This document shows, piece by piece, positions 36,404 to 46,900 of a stretch of 64,000 nucleotides of DNA (its first letter is position 1; every line of letters starts with the position of its first letter). A model generated the notes under the pieces. That model worked only from the letters and a program-made list of their open reading frames with translations, searched no databases and was not told where the DNA came from. Origin of the DNA: Neostapfia colusana (taxonomy: Eukaryota; Streptophyta; Magnoliopsida; Poales; Poaceae); assembly GCA_030760725.1 (NCBI GenBank), contig JASWHV010000008.1, positions 57,759,671 to 57,823,670 of the forward strand, read 5' to 3'. A program made the position numbers and the translations under genes.

Positions 36404-36637
36404 TGTGCGAGTGTGCTAGCAAGGACACGTTCGAGGGCTGAACGTGCACTTGATGCTTAGTCTACGCCCGCGAGTGTGGACTAAACTTATTTTGATGTAA
36501 ACATGTTAATAAACTTGTTTATGTAATAAAGCTTCCGCTTCCGCTTTGTACCTTTGACGTGTGTTATACGGTGTTGTGCAACGCAGCACCCCTCAGCGTG
36601 ATCCTGGCTCGACAGGACCAGTGGGGTCGTGTCAGCG

Positions 36638-36649
36638 TGGTATCAGAGC
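36638..36649 (+). other. Primer binding site of element B
   Basis: TGGTATCAGAGC, complementary to the initiator-methionine tRNA 3' end, three bases after the LTR. Confidence 0.92.
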
Positions 36650-38134
36650 TCGCTTGAGGTTTAACACAGTACAAAGGTCTTCTTTTTCAAAAATCCAGTG
36701 AGGAACGAGTTAGTAGCCCGTATAAGGATGTTATTAGCATATAGAAAGTGGCATATTAACCTATTTGTTATGTCGGAAAATCGTGCATCTCGGGACGTTC
36801 ATGTCTTGGGGGGTGCACGTAAGCGCTGTCCACCAGTGCGCACAAGCTGAAGGGTGGAGCCCCACGGGTGGCAGGTAACCCGACCCGCTTTGATATCCTC
36901 TACGACACTTCATGTCGTTTGGGGTATTCGAGCAACGTCTGTCCCTGGCGTGCGTGGTGCAACATGGGAGACCCCGTCACGTGGTCTGAAACGTGAACAC
37001 GTAACTCAAGGCGTGTTTGGCTTGAGAACATCCGGGCGAGTGATGACGGCCGGGTGTACAAACTGTATGGATTCCGGGCTCGGTGTGCAGCCGAGTCTGA
37101 TGATTGTTTGAGTTTCTGCAGGTAGCCTTACCACGAAACGGTAGACGTGTAGCATCCGTGTGCGAGTGACGAGTAGTGCCACTGAACTAACGAAGCCGGC
37201 TAAATCCGGTATAGGTTTTTCCTTTGTGAGGACGTAGTACCGACATAATCTGGTGACGCCTCGACGTCACACCCAACTAAATGAACAACTTCATTTAAAA
37301 ACTTGAAGGTTTTGATCCAAAGTAGTAAAACTTGATGTAACTCCTTCCCTTGAACAGGATATTCAAAGTTAATAAATTTTCAACTTATAGGATGTTAAGG
37401 ACAGAGCACTCTGTTTTCAGCTAAATCAAGGCTGAAGTTAATCAGAGGTTAGAGGTTGAGTTCTTTCGAGGTTGGGGTCGTATGATACATTTCTGGAAAG
37501 CTTTGGAGGAGCTTTACAACTTTTCTGTTGAGTTCCAGAGGTGTTTCATCCCTTAACCACTCGAAAAATGCAGTAGAGTTGAAACTGTCCAGAAAACAGG
37601 ACGGAGCAAAGACTCTCTGTAGACTCTCTGTAAATTAAGCATAACTTCCTGCATAAAAATCCAAAAATAGAAAATGAGGTGGTTCTGGGAAGCTTATGAG
37701 ATGGGTTACAACTTTGTAACAAAAAGTTTTGTCAGATTAGGAACAGAATTAACTGGAATTCTTGGATCAAATCAGTACCTAAGGCAGGGAGGTGCTGTCC
37801 AATTGTTCCCAGAAATTCTGTTAACTTTGACATCTCATAACTTTTGAACCAGAGCAGATCTTAGGCCAACCAAATACTTTCTGGAAAGCTATTGAAGTTA
37901 ACTTTAACTTTGATGTTGAGCTCCAGGACTGGTTTTGCTTTTAACCTGGCCTAAATCAGATTGATATGGAAACTGGTCAGGGCTGTCATGGGAACAGCAG
38001 ATCAGCAGTCAAATTTGTTTAAAAATTTGAACTATGTTTCCAAGTGTTAAGGGTTCAATGACATATCTTATGTTATAACTCAATGGTTTACTGTTTAAAT
38101 AAATATTTGACATTTCTCAAATATATTTTTACAG
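36650..38134 (+). mobile_element. Untranslated leader of element B up to orf0
   Basis: Contains the block GCTAAATCCGGTATAGGTTT with TTTGTGAGGACGTAGTACCG (37199-37243), also found in D (57717-57766) and A. It then has repeated GGAAAGCT..GTTAACTTTAACTTT segments. It ends with the acceptor-like TATTTTTACAG directly before the orf0 ATG. Confidence 0.7.
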
Positions 38135-39079
38135 ATGGCAGCAGATAAACGGTTGGAGAACGGGTGGGTAGTTTCCCACTGCTCTGACCGTAGCGGCTAC
38201 CCGGGAGCATTGTGGCTAATGCTCCAATATTTCGGGTACAACCAGATGCCACAATACTTCGCCAAGGAAGAAGGCGAAGAGGGGAACAAGACGTGGACGA
38301 TCCATGTCGAGGTTCCTGCAGGGCCTACGCCACCCGGTTGGGTGCCATTCACCGTCACGGTGAGAGGAAGACAACCGGAAGGGATGTGGCAAGTGGCAGC
38401 CCGTGACACTATGTCACGTTTCTGCCAACTACACGTACAGGCTATGGAGGGAACTCCATACGCACTCGTTCCGGTGGAGGGACGAGCTCAGCATGTGTGG
38501 GAAGAGAGGTACCTAGAGGCAACAAACCCGAGTTGCCCAAGGTACAACCCCGCGGAGGCAAATCTCAGCCTCCAAATGAGGGCGGGAAACGCTGTGATGG
38601 ACAGCCAAGCTGTTCATACGGAGCATCTCGCCACCAAGCTCAAGGAGAGCACAAGCCGTGGAGATCATTTTGAGAGTGCTCACAGTGCACTCCGCAATGT
38701 GCTCCTTCCGACGATCAAGCGACTGAATGAACAACACAATCAGTTGCGTCGTCTGAAGAAGGCAAAGAAGAAGAGCCGTGTTGACATTGCGGCGTTGCAA
38801 GAGCTGGTGCAGACCCTAACCCAGCAGAATGAGGACCTTGCTCAAGAGCGGGACGACGCTATTGAGGAAGGACAAGGCTGGGAAGAGGACTACAACCAGG
38901 CTATGGACGAGGTGCATGCATTGCAGGACCTCGTGCCCCCGGTATTGGGCGTACCGGTAGTCTTGGGTCTTCCAGCCATGGGAGAACCTGGAATGGGAGA
39001 AGAGGTGGTAGACCCCGAGCCACCAGCAGAGGTACCGGAGGAGGACGACCCACAGGAGGTCGAGTTCTACTCCGAGTAG
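38135..39079 (+). CDS. orf0: extra 314-residue protein of element B
   Basis: An ATG-started frame of 314 codons, sense strand, between leader and gag. Residues 1-130 are tryptophan-rich and look globular (WVVSHC, WLMLQYF, WTIHVEVP, WVPFTVTVRG). Residues about 180-265 look like a coiled coil (LRRLKKAKKK, LQELVQTLTQQNEDLAQERD), and the tail is acidic and proline-rich. I recognise no domain. Established knowledge: some rice gypsy elements (RIRE3 and RIRE8, from memory) carry an extra frame called orf0 upstream of gag. This protein occupies that position, but homology is unchecked. Elements A and D have no counterpart. An acceptor-like ACAG abuts the ATG, so it may be expressed from a spliced mRNA. 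The intact frame in a young element argues that it is functional. Confidence 0.8.
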   Translation: MAADKRLENGWVVSHCSDRSGYPGALWLMLQYFGYNQMPQYFAKEEGEEGNKTWTIHVEVPAGPTPPGWVPFTVTVRGRQPEGMWQVAARDTMSRFCQLHVQAMEGTPYALVPVEGRAQHVWEERYLEATNPSCPRYNPAEANLSLQMRAGNAVMDSQAVHTEHLATKLKESTSRGDHFESAHSALRNVLLPTIKRLNEQHNQLRRLKKAKKKSRVDIAALQELVQTLTQQNEDLAQERDDAIEEGQGWEEDYNQAMDEVHALQDLVPPVLGVPVVLGLPAMGEPGMGEEVVDPEPPAEVPEEDDPQEVEFYSE

Positions 39080-39351
39080 GGGGTTACGGTTGCCAAGTAG
39101 GGCAGCTAGGGTAGCGTAACCCAACTTTTGTAATCGGTGACATGTCGTGTAGACAGTAGCGTATGTATAGGTAGTGACGACATGAGCACGACTTCTCGGA
39201 GATCCGAGAATAATGTATCTTGTATAAAGTTTATGCTTTATCAATATATGTGAATGTTGTGCAAGTTAATCATGCGTCGCTTCAATACTTACTCCTGTTT
39301 ATGGAATTTTGAGTAAGACATGTGCTAATTGCTGCTGTGTTGAATTTCAGA
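39080..39351 (+). other. Spacer between orf0 and gag-pol
   Basis: AT-rich and UTR-like (AATAATGTATCTTG near 39209). It ends GTTGAATTTCAG before AATGACG, an acceptor-like site one base before the gag ATG. Confidence 0.5.
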
Positions 39352-42300
39352 ATGACGCGTACTCGTGCCAACCCCGATGTTGGAGGTACTAGCCAAGGGG
39401 GAGAGACCTCCCAACCACCTCCCGAGGACTCCTCGGGACAGCAGCAGCAACAGCAACAGCAAACACCGCCACCGCCACTGCCAACGGTTACATTGGCCGA
39501 CATTGTCGCGGCAATGGCGGGTTCACATCAGCAGCATACAGAGCTGCTGCAAACGTTAATTGCGAATACGTCTCGCCCAGAGAGACGTCAAGATCGTGAG
39601 GAGCGCCAACAGAGCTCCTACTCTGACTTCCTGGCGACTCATCCCCCTGTATTCTCAAGGGCGGATGAACCACTTGACGCGGACAACTGGCTCCGCGCCA
39701 TAGAGATGAAGTTCGGGCTGCTCCAAATCAGCGAGCAGCGCAAGACTCAGTTCGCGGTCCAGCAGCTCCAAGGATCCGCGAGCGCGTGGTGGGCCAACTT
39801 TTGTGCTTCACAACCCACCGACCGAGTGATGACCTGGGCGGAGTTCCGGACGGCCTTCCGGGCCTATCATATACCGCCCGGTTTGATGAAGAGGAAGACG
39901 CAGGAATTCCTACACCTGCAACAAGGGAGCCGGAACGCGCTGGAGTACTCCAGAGCGTTCAACGATCTCGCACTCTACGCGTCGTATCACGCAGATACGG
40001 ACGAGAAGCGGCGGGACCACTTTTACCAGGGGCTTAACCCGCTCCTGAAGGACAAGCTGGCGATGTTCAATCGCGGCAGCCTCAACGACATAATTGATGC
40101 TGCGATTGTTCAGGAAGACTCCGGCAAGGAGTTGGCGGCGGCAGAGCGAAAGCGAAGCGCGCCGCAGAGCAGCGGAGAAGGAGGCGGTCCTTCTCAGAAG
40201 TTTCGGATGGTGAATCGCCCACCATCAGGTCCGCGCTGGCAGCCACCACAGCGGTCGATGCCGTTCCGCGGTCGGCCGTATTCTTCACCGGCATTCCGGC
40301 CGGCACTGCCAGCACCACCGCAACAACAACAGCAGCAGCGGGCGATGCCGCGTGCGTTGGCACCTCCGCAACGCATGCCGGGCTTTCGTCCACCAAGTAC
40401 TCCACCAGCAGCGGCCACATGTTACAAGTGTGGTCGTCCAGGACACTTCGCGAGCAGTTGCCCGGAGAGGCAAGGCGGCGGAGTGGTACCACAGTTTCCG
40501 GGGAGGAATCAACCCCGGAACCCTACTAATGCGCGGCGGGCAAACCCTAGGCCCGGTACTGTCCACCAGCTTGCCATTGAGGACGTGCCGGAGGGCGAGC
40601 CAATCCTTGCGGGTATGTTCCAACTCCACCAGCATCCCGCTATAGTACTATTTGATTCAGGCGCCACGCATAATTTTATTAGCCAAGCTTTCATTGCTAA
40701 ACACAGCTTGCCAATACTACCCACCGATAGTCCATATTTAATTTGTTCACCGGGTGGGAAGATTTCAGCAAGCGTAATGGTCTCCAAAGCACCATTATGC
40801 TTAGCGGGTAGAGTGTACCCCACGTCTCTCATTATCTTAGAGGGACAGAAGGTCGATGTCATCCTAGGGATGTCGTGGTTAAACCGCCACGGCGCTGTTT
40901 TAGACACCGTCCTCCGAGTCGTGCACTTAAACTCAGGAGTGCACGGTTCTCACTCATTATTTCTGGACAGTCCAGAAATAAAACTTCCAAGTGTCTATCA
41001 AGCCACAACCATCAGATTGGAAGACATTCCAGTGGTCCGAGAATTCCCTGATGTATTCCCGGATGATTTGCCGGGGATGCCACCCGATAGAGAGGTGGAG
41101 TTCAAGATTGAACTTGCACCGGGAACCATGCCAATATCCCGAAGGCCGTACAAGATGGCGCCCAAGGAGTTGGCTGAACTGAAGACTCAGCTCACGGACC
41201 TTCTGGAGAAGGGTTTTATTAGGCCGAGCTCCTCGCCATGGGGCTGTTCGGCATTATTTGTCAAAAAGAAGGATGAAACGTTGCGGCTTTGCGTGGACTA
41301 CCGTCCATTAAATGCCGTAACCATCAAGAACAAGTACCCGTTGCCACGGATCGACATGTTGTTTGATCAGTTGGTCGAAGCAAAGGTCTTTTCCAAGATG
41401 GATTTAAGATCCGGGTACCATCAGATTAAGATCCGGGCTGAGGACATTCCAAAGACAGCTTTTTCGACAAGGTACGGACTTTATGAGTACCTGGTCATGT
41501 CCTTTGGCCTCACCAATGCTCCAGCTCACTTCATGTACTTAATGAACTCGGTGTTCATGCCGGAGCTGGACAAGTTTGTCGTGGTCTTCATCGACGACAT
41601 CCTGGTATATTCCAAGTCGGAGGAAGATCACAAGAAACATCTGCGTATAGTCTTGCAACGGCTGCGGGATCACAAGTTATACGCAAAGTTCAGCAAATGC
41701 GAGTTTTGGATATCGCAAGTGCCTTTCCTCGGGCATATCATCTCAGCGGAGGGTATCGCTGTGGACCCGAGCAAAATCACGCAAGTGCTGAATTGGAAAT
41801 CCCCGAGAACTGTTCATGAGGTACGGAGTTTCCTCGGACTCGCGGGATATTATCGGAGGTTCATTCCGAACTTCTCGAAGATTGCCAAGCCAATGACAGA
41901 GCTGCTGAAGAAGGCTACCAAATATGTTTGGAGTCCAGCATGTGAAGCAGCATTCAAGGCTTTAGTCAAGCACCTGACATCAGCACCGGTTTTGGCGCAG
42001 CCAGACACAACAAAACCGTTCGATGTGTACTGCGATGCATCCGGCATTGGGCTCGGATGTGTGTTGATGCAAGACCGAAGGGTGGTCGCGTATGGATCAC
42101 GGCAGCTTAGGAATCATGAGCAAAATTATCCAACTCACGACTTGGAGCTCGCTGCCGTGGTACTTGCACTGAAAATGTGGAGGCACTACCTACTCGGTAA
42201 CCTCGTACATTTATATACCGACCACAAAAGCCTCAAGTACATATTCACTCAGAAGGAGCTGAACATGAGGCAACGAAGATGGTTAGAACTGATAAAGGAT

Positions 42301-43908
42301 TACGAGATAGAGATCCATTATCATCCGGGCAAAGCAAACGTTGTGGCAGACGCGCTAAGCCGCAAGTCACACGTCAATAATCTGACCATCACACCGTTGG
42401 AAGAGAGCGAACCACCACTCCATGTGATTCCACATGGAGCTCTCTACAACCGAGCTTTGATCCCCACCATCCGTGAAGAGATAGCGGCAGCCCAGAAGAA
42501 TGACAAGGGCATGTCACATTTACGGAGACGTGTAGACAGTGGGGAGTTGAAATGTTTCCGGAAGGACGGAGACGGCGTCCTATGGTTCAAGGACCGGATC
42601 GTCGTACCCCGAAACCCGGAGTTACGGAAGAAAATCTTTGATGAGGCTCACTTATCAAAGTTTTCTATTCACCCCGGCAGCAACAAGATGTATCAAGAAC
42701 TCAGAAGCAAGTTTTGGTGGACACGGATGAAGCGAGAGACTGCAAAATACGTGTCCGAGTGTGATACATGTCGACGGGTGAAGGCAGACCACATGCGGAA
42801 ACCGGGACTGCTGCAACCACTGGGCATTCCTGCCTGGAAGTGGGAGGACGTGAGCATGGATTTCGTCGTCGGTTTACCCACCACCTTACAGAAACATGAT
42901 TCTGTGTGGGTGATCGTCGATCGGCTCACCAAAGTTGCCCATTTCATCCCGGTCAACACCAACTACTACGCCAAGAAGTACGCTGAACTGTACATCTCAC
43001 GGATCCTATGCTTATACGGCGTACCCCGTACTATCGTATCGGACCGGGGCACTTTATTTGTGTCCCGTTTTTGGGAGCAGCTCCACGCTGCCTTGGGGAC
43101 GAAGCTGATCCGTAGTTCAGCCTACCACCCGCAGACGGATGGGCAAACGGAGCGGGTAAATCAAATCTTAGAAGACATGCTACGAGCTTGCGCTATCGAC
43201 CACGGCAAGAACTGGGATGATCACTTGCCGTTAGCCGAGTTCTCGTACAACAATGGGTACCAAGCCAGCATCAAGATGGCGCCCTACGAGGCGCTATACG
43301 GGAGAAAATGCCGCACACCATTGAATTGGTGTGAGTCTGGCGAGAGGGTTACCTTCGGGATTGATCTTGTCAACAACGCGGAAGAAAAGGTTCGATTAAT
43401 TCAAGCGAACCTAAAAGCCGCTCAATCCCGACAGAAACAGTATGCGGACCGGAGAAGGCGTCCGTTACAATTCGAAGCTGGAGACCACGTATATCTACGA
43501 GTGTCTCCAATGAAGGGCGTAAACAGATTTGGGGTGAGAGGAAAGTTAGCACCCCGATTCATCGGTCCATTCCAGATTACCGAAAGATGTGGATCGGTGG
43601 CATACCGGCTAAGATTACCAGAAGCACTTCCCGGTGTGCACGACGTCTTTCACATTTCCCAGCTGAGGAAGTGTCTCAAGCTATCAACTACCGTTCAGCT
43701 GGAAGACATTGAAGAACTGCAACCGGATCTCACCTATCGGGAGGAACCGGTGCAGATTATTGATGAAAAGGCCCGAACCACACGCAACCGTACGTTGTGG
43801 TTCTACAAGGTTCTGTGGAGTAATCACTCCATGGATGAAGCGACATGGGAGAGCGAAGAATTCCTTCGCACTAACTACCCCGACTTTCTCACGTCGCATA
43901 TTCGGTAA
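39352..43908 (+). CDS. Gag-pol polyprotein of element B, intact (about 1518 residues)
   Basis: Single open frame from ATG 39352; an upstream in-frame extension to 39322 lacks an ATG. Domains in order (residues from 39322, subtract 10): gag 11-360 with a Q/P-rich N-terminus and W..W region; CCHC knuckle C367-C380; protease DSGATHNF from D445; reverse transcriptase about 610-790 with LPRIDMLFDQ and FIDD 756-759; RNase H D905, E942, D967; integrase HHCC H1110, H1117, C1147, C1150 and catalytic D1180, D1241, E1277; GPF about 1415; chromodomain about 1476-1521 ending LTSHIR. Gag and pol share one frame, so no frameshift is needed. All catalytic residues are present. The chromodomain and fused frame place it in the chromoviruses, Tekay/Del-like by its long LTRs. 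Confidence 0.97.
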   Translation: MTRTRANPDVGGTSQGGETSQPPPEDSSGQQQQQQQQTPPPPLPTVTLADIVAAMAGSHQQHTELLQTLIANTSRPERRQDREERQQSSYSDFLATHPPVFSRADEPLDADNWLRAIEMKFGLLQISEQRKTQFAVQQLQGSASAWWANFCASQPTDRVMTWAEFRTAFRAYHIPPGLMKRKTQEFLHLQQGSRNALEYSRAFNDLALYASYHADTDEKRRDHFYQGLNPLLKDKLAMFNRGSLNDIIDAAIVQEDSGKELAAAERKRSAPQSSGEGGGPSQKFRMVNRPPSGPRWQPPQRSMPFRGRPYSSPAFRPALPAPPQQQQQQRAMPRALAPPQRMPGFRPPSTPPAAATCYKCGRPGHFASSCPERQGGGVVPQFPGRNQPRNPTNARRANPRPGTVHQLAIEDVPEGEPILAGMFQLHQHPAIVLFDSGATHNFISQAFIAKHSLPILPTDSPYLICSPGGKISASVMVSKAPLCLAGRVYPTSLIILEGQKVDVILGMSWLNRHGAVLDTVLRVVHLNSGVHGSHSLFLDSPEIKLPSVYQATTIRLEDIPVVREFPDVFPDDLPGMPPDREVEFKIELAPGTMPISRRPYKMAPKELAELKTQLTDLLEKGFIRPSSSPWGCSALFVKKKDETLRLCVDYRPLNAVTIKNKYPLPRIDMLFDQLVEAKVFSKMDLRSGYHQIKIRAEDIPKTAFSTRYGLYEYLVMSFGLTNAPAHFMYLMNSVFMPELDKFVVVFIDDILVYSKSEEDHKKHLRIVLQRLRDHKLYAKFSKCEFWISQVPFLGHIISAEGIAVDPSKITQVLNWKSPRTVHEVRSFLGLAGYYRRFIPNFSKIAKPMTELLKKATKYVWSPACEAAFKALVKHLTSAPVLAQPDTTKPFDVYCDASGIGLGCVLMQDRRVVAYGSRQLRNHEQNYPTHDLELAAVVLALKMWRHYLLGNLVHLYTDHKSLKYIFTQKELNMRQRRWLELIKDYEIEIHYHPGKANVVADALSRKSHVNNLTITPLEESEPPLHVIPHGALYNRALIPTIREEIAAAQKNDKGMSHLRRRVDSGELKCFRKDGDGVLWFKDRIVVPRNPELRKKIFDEAHLSKFSIHPGSNKMYQELRSKFWWTRMKRETAKYVSECDTCRRVKADHMRKPGLLQPLGIPAWKWEDVSMDFVVGLPTTLQKHDSVWVIVDRLTKVAHFIPVNTNYYAKKYAELYISRILCLYGVPRTIVSDRGTLFVSRFWEQLHAALGTKLIRSSAYHPQTDGQTERVNQILEDMLRACAIDHGKNWDDHLPLAEFSYNNGYQASIKMAPYEALYGRKCRTPLNWCESGERVTFGIDLVNNAEEKVRLIQANLKAAQSRQKQYADRRRRPLQFEAGDHVYLRVSPMKGVNRFGVRGKLAPRFIGPFQITERCGSVAYRLRLPEALPGVHDVFHISQLRKCLKLSTTVQLEDIEELQPDLTYREEPVQIIDEKARTTRNRTLWFYKVLWSNHSMDEATWESEEFLRTNYPDFLTSHIR

Positions 43909-43943
43909 AATTTTCACCGTCCTCTCTCTCATTTCACATTATA

Positions 43944-43977
43944 ATCTCGGGACGAGATTCTTTTAAGGGGGGAGGAA
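43944..43977 (+). other. Hairpin and polypurine tract of element B
   Basis: ATCTCG (43944-43949), loop GGA, CGAGAT (43953-43958), then TCTTTTAAGGGGGGAGGAA up to the LTR. It primes plus-strand DNA synthesis. The hairpin is conserved among all five elements in which this region is visible. Confidence 0.88.
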
Positions 43978-46900
43978 TGTAAGGGCCTCAGTTTTTGACA
44001 CTCATTTGCAGTGTTCATCACCACACCACACACCTCATTTGAGGAAAAATGATGAACACAAATAAAGAGCAAGTAACAATTATCAACATGCTCATTAGGG
44101 AACAAACTCACACATTGCAAAAGTGGTACTTCCCACATGTGATATAGATGGGCTGGACATATGAAAACTCCTACACTTTGCTAAGGATGTCCATGCCAAG
44201 TTCCACCCAAATTCAAAACCTTTTTGAGGTCATTTTGGGTATAGTTAGGAAGAGGGCAGTTTGAAACCATATTCAAATTCAAACTGTTTTCACCCACTGA
44301 ATTTAAAAGTGGAAGGCATATTCTTGCTCAGCACATTTTTGTGAGCTCACACACCAATTTTCACTCCATTTGGAGTTGATCTTGACATGAGCTAAGGGGG
44401 AGAAATTCAAACTTTATTTGAATTTCAAACTGCACTTGTGCTGAAATTCATTCAAACCAAACCTCATTTGAACTTTGATCAATTCAAATGGCTCTTGGGT
44501 GAATAATTTGAATTGCCAAGGGTAGAATAGGGTTCACTGTTTACCACAGCTGTTAGGAATAAATTTCAGAGGTTAAAAGAGGAGTGGGACCCACATGTCA
44601 GCCTCAGCCTCAAAGCAAACCGACTGAACCACAGTTCAGTCGGTTCCCGGCTGTTGTGCGCGCGCGCCACCGAAGGGGGCAGCCGGCGCCAGCTCCTGCT
44701 GCGTGCCCCAAGCCGGAGACCGGCCGACCGGCCTATTTATTCCCTCCCCGGCGTGCTTCAGTCGCCATTCCCCGAGCTGCCGACGTGCACGATCCATTTC
44801 TCCACTGCCATCACCGGCGCTCGAGTTCCTGCTTGATCAAGCCGATCGCAGCTCCCTCTTTCCATTCCAAGGTCCCAGCAAGGTACTAGCAACCATCCTC
44901 CATCCTTCCCATTGATAGAAATCGATTGAAACCGAGTGATATCGGCTGTGCCGAAAGATCAAACTCGGAACTGGAAACCGCCGCACCTCGGGCTCTCGTG
45001 GACAGCCCAACCTGGGCGTTGTCACGCCCGAGCCAAGGCACCCTTGGACGCGCAAGTGATCGGTGCTGCTCATCCCCGAGCCACAGCTCGAGTGGTTGCT
45101 CACCGGCGGCGAATTTCCACTTTTCCCCTTTCTGTGTACAGAACGACCTTCGGGTACGATTCTGTTTAATTCGTGCTCTAGAAAGGATTAGAGGGCCTCA
45201 GGCCACTCCCACACGAGCTAGACACGGTGACGCACAAGTTGCCTTCACAACTCTGGGCCGGAGAACCTCTGTGCCCGGCGTAATTCAAGGTCTACTAATG
45301 GCGGAACGAACGGGGGTTATCGGGCGCACGGTGAGGACCTATTTCGAGCCTTCCCCGAGCTGCCCCGAGTTCATGTCGACCTTCTCTGAGGTCCACTGAT
45401 GCTCCCCGACCGGTTTCCCAAGTAGCTGAGGCACTAGGAGCATCAGCCGACATGGCCGAAGTCGTTCCGATATGGCGGCTCGTCGCCGACCATGCTCCGG
45501 CCGTTGTCATGAGCAGCTGACCCTCGGATCATGTTCCCCAAGTAAAAGTAGGCAGGGGCGGCCAGAATCAAGAAGTTTGAAGCTGTACAGCAGCCGGCGG
45601 CGAGCTCTCCGGCGAAGTCCCTCGGCGGCGGAGCGCGGGTGTCGCGAGGTTGAAGAAGGGGGTGGACCCCAGCTGTCAGCGGCCGATATTTTGAATCGGG
45701 ATCCGGCTGCGGCCGGGATCGGGTGTGCTGGCGCGCAAAAGCCTTGTGGGCCGCGGTGTGTTGTCGCTTCGGCGTGCGACGCGTGTCCCCTGGGCCCACG
45801 CGCGAGTTTAAACTTTTCCCCGATTTTCAGATTTCCTTCAAACTTCAAATCCTTATAACTTTGGCTAGAAAGCTCCAAATTGAGTGAACCAAATTTTGCT
45901 GGATTCAGCTCTTTGAGTACTTTCCAGAAAATCAAGTGTCACTTCATGAGATTCCTTAATTCTCCAGAATTAATTCCTTAAAGTTTAAACTGTTAGGAAT
46001 TTTAACTGGAGAATCATTTGGAGGAAAATCCTGAAATTTTGCTGAGATGTTCACCAAAATATCCTTGAACTACCATAAAAATTTCAGATCCATTTGAGCT
46101 CATTTAGTCCACCTAATGGTGTGATTAGTAAAACTGTTCCAGAGAAAATAGAAAATGTTCAGAAACATTTTCAGAATTTTCTCTGAAATTGTTTAGCTCA
46201 TATCTTTAGTTAGAGACTTCCAAATTAAGTGAGACCAATTCCATTAGAACCCTCTGAAAATCTAGTTTTCAGAAAGTCATAGTTTGTTTCATGAAAATAC
46301 CTAGAACACCCTAAAAGCCTTTAATTAAGGTCAAGGACATAATTATTTGTGGAGGGCTCAAATGAGCTTTGCTGCAACTAAAACTTGACCAAGTCTCTGT
46401 TTAGGTTGTAACCAAGCCACAGTAAAAGTTTCACAGTCATTAGGTCTATCTAGTAAAGGTTATAGACTTCACAACTTCAAAGTTAATACAAAAGCATTTA
46501 ATTAATACATACATTGTTCTTATCATGTAGTCGCTAAGGTCGAGGAGGAACCCGAAGTCCTAGACTTCGTTACTCCGGAGGAACAGCTAGCCTACGACCA
46601 AGAGCAGCAAGGCAAGCCCCGGTTTGCATTAACCCTTTTACAAATGTTTATTGTTTTGAGTACATCTTTGAATATTGTTCTTTGCATTAGAGTCTTGATT
46701 GGAAACCCAACTGCACAGCCAAGAAAACCATGGGTTGGGTTTAGGAGGGAAAACCTCGTTAGCCACTGCATGGCTAGGATAGAGTAGGATTCGGTACAAG
46801 TCGAGTAGTTGGAACTACTCGCGAGAATAGGCTAGAGGCACATTGCTCGGGTAGAGGTAGCACATGAAACACATGGCAAGAAAATGAGACCGAGCGGAGA

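Larger units (their letters stand above)
32593..36634 (+). repeat. 5' LTR of element B
   Basis: TGTAAGGGCC...TCGTGTCA, 4042 bp. A TATTTAT box at 33349-33355 implies transcription start near 33380. AATAAA signals at 36508-36513 and 36525-36530 imply a repeated (R) region of about 3.2 kb and a very short U5. Between TATA and polyadenylation signals lie a possible exon 1 (to 33768), the mini-exon and the terminal exon. Confidence 0.93.
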
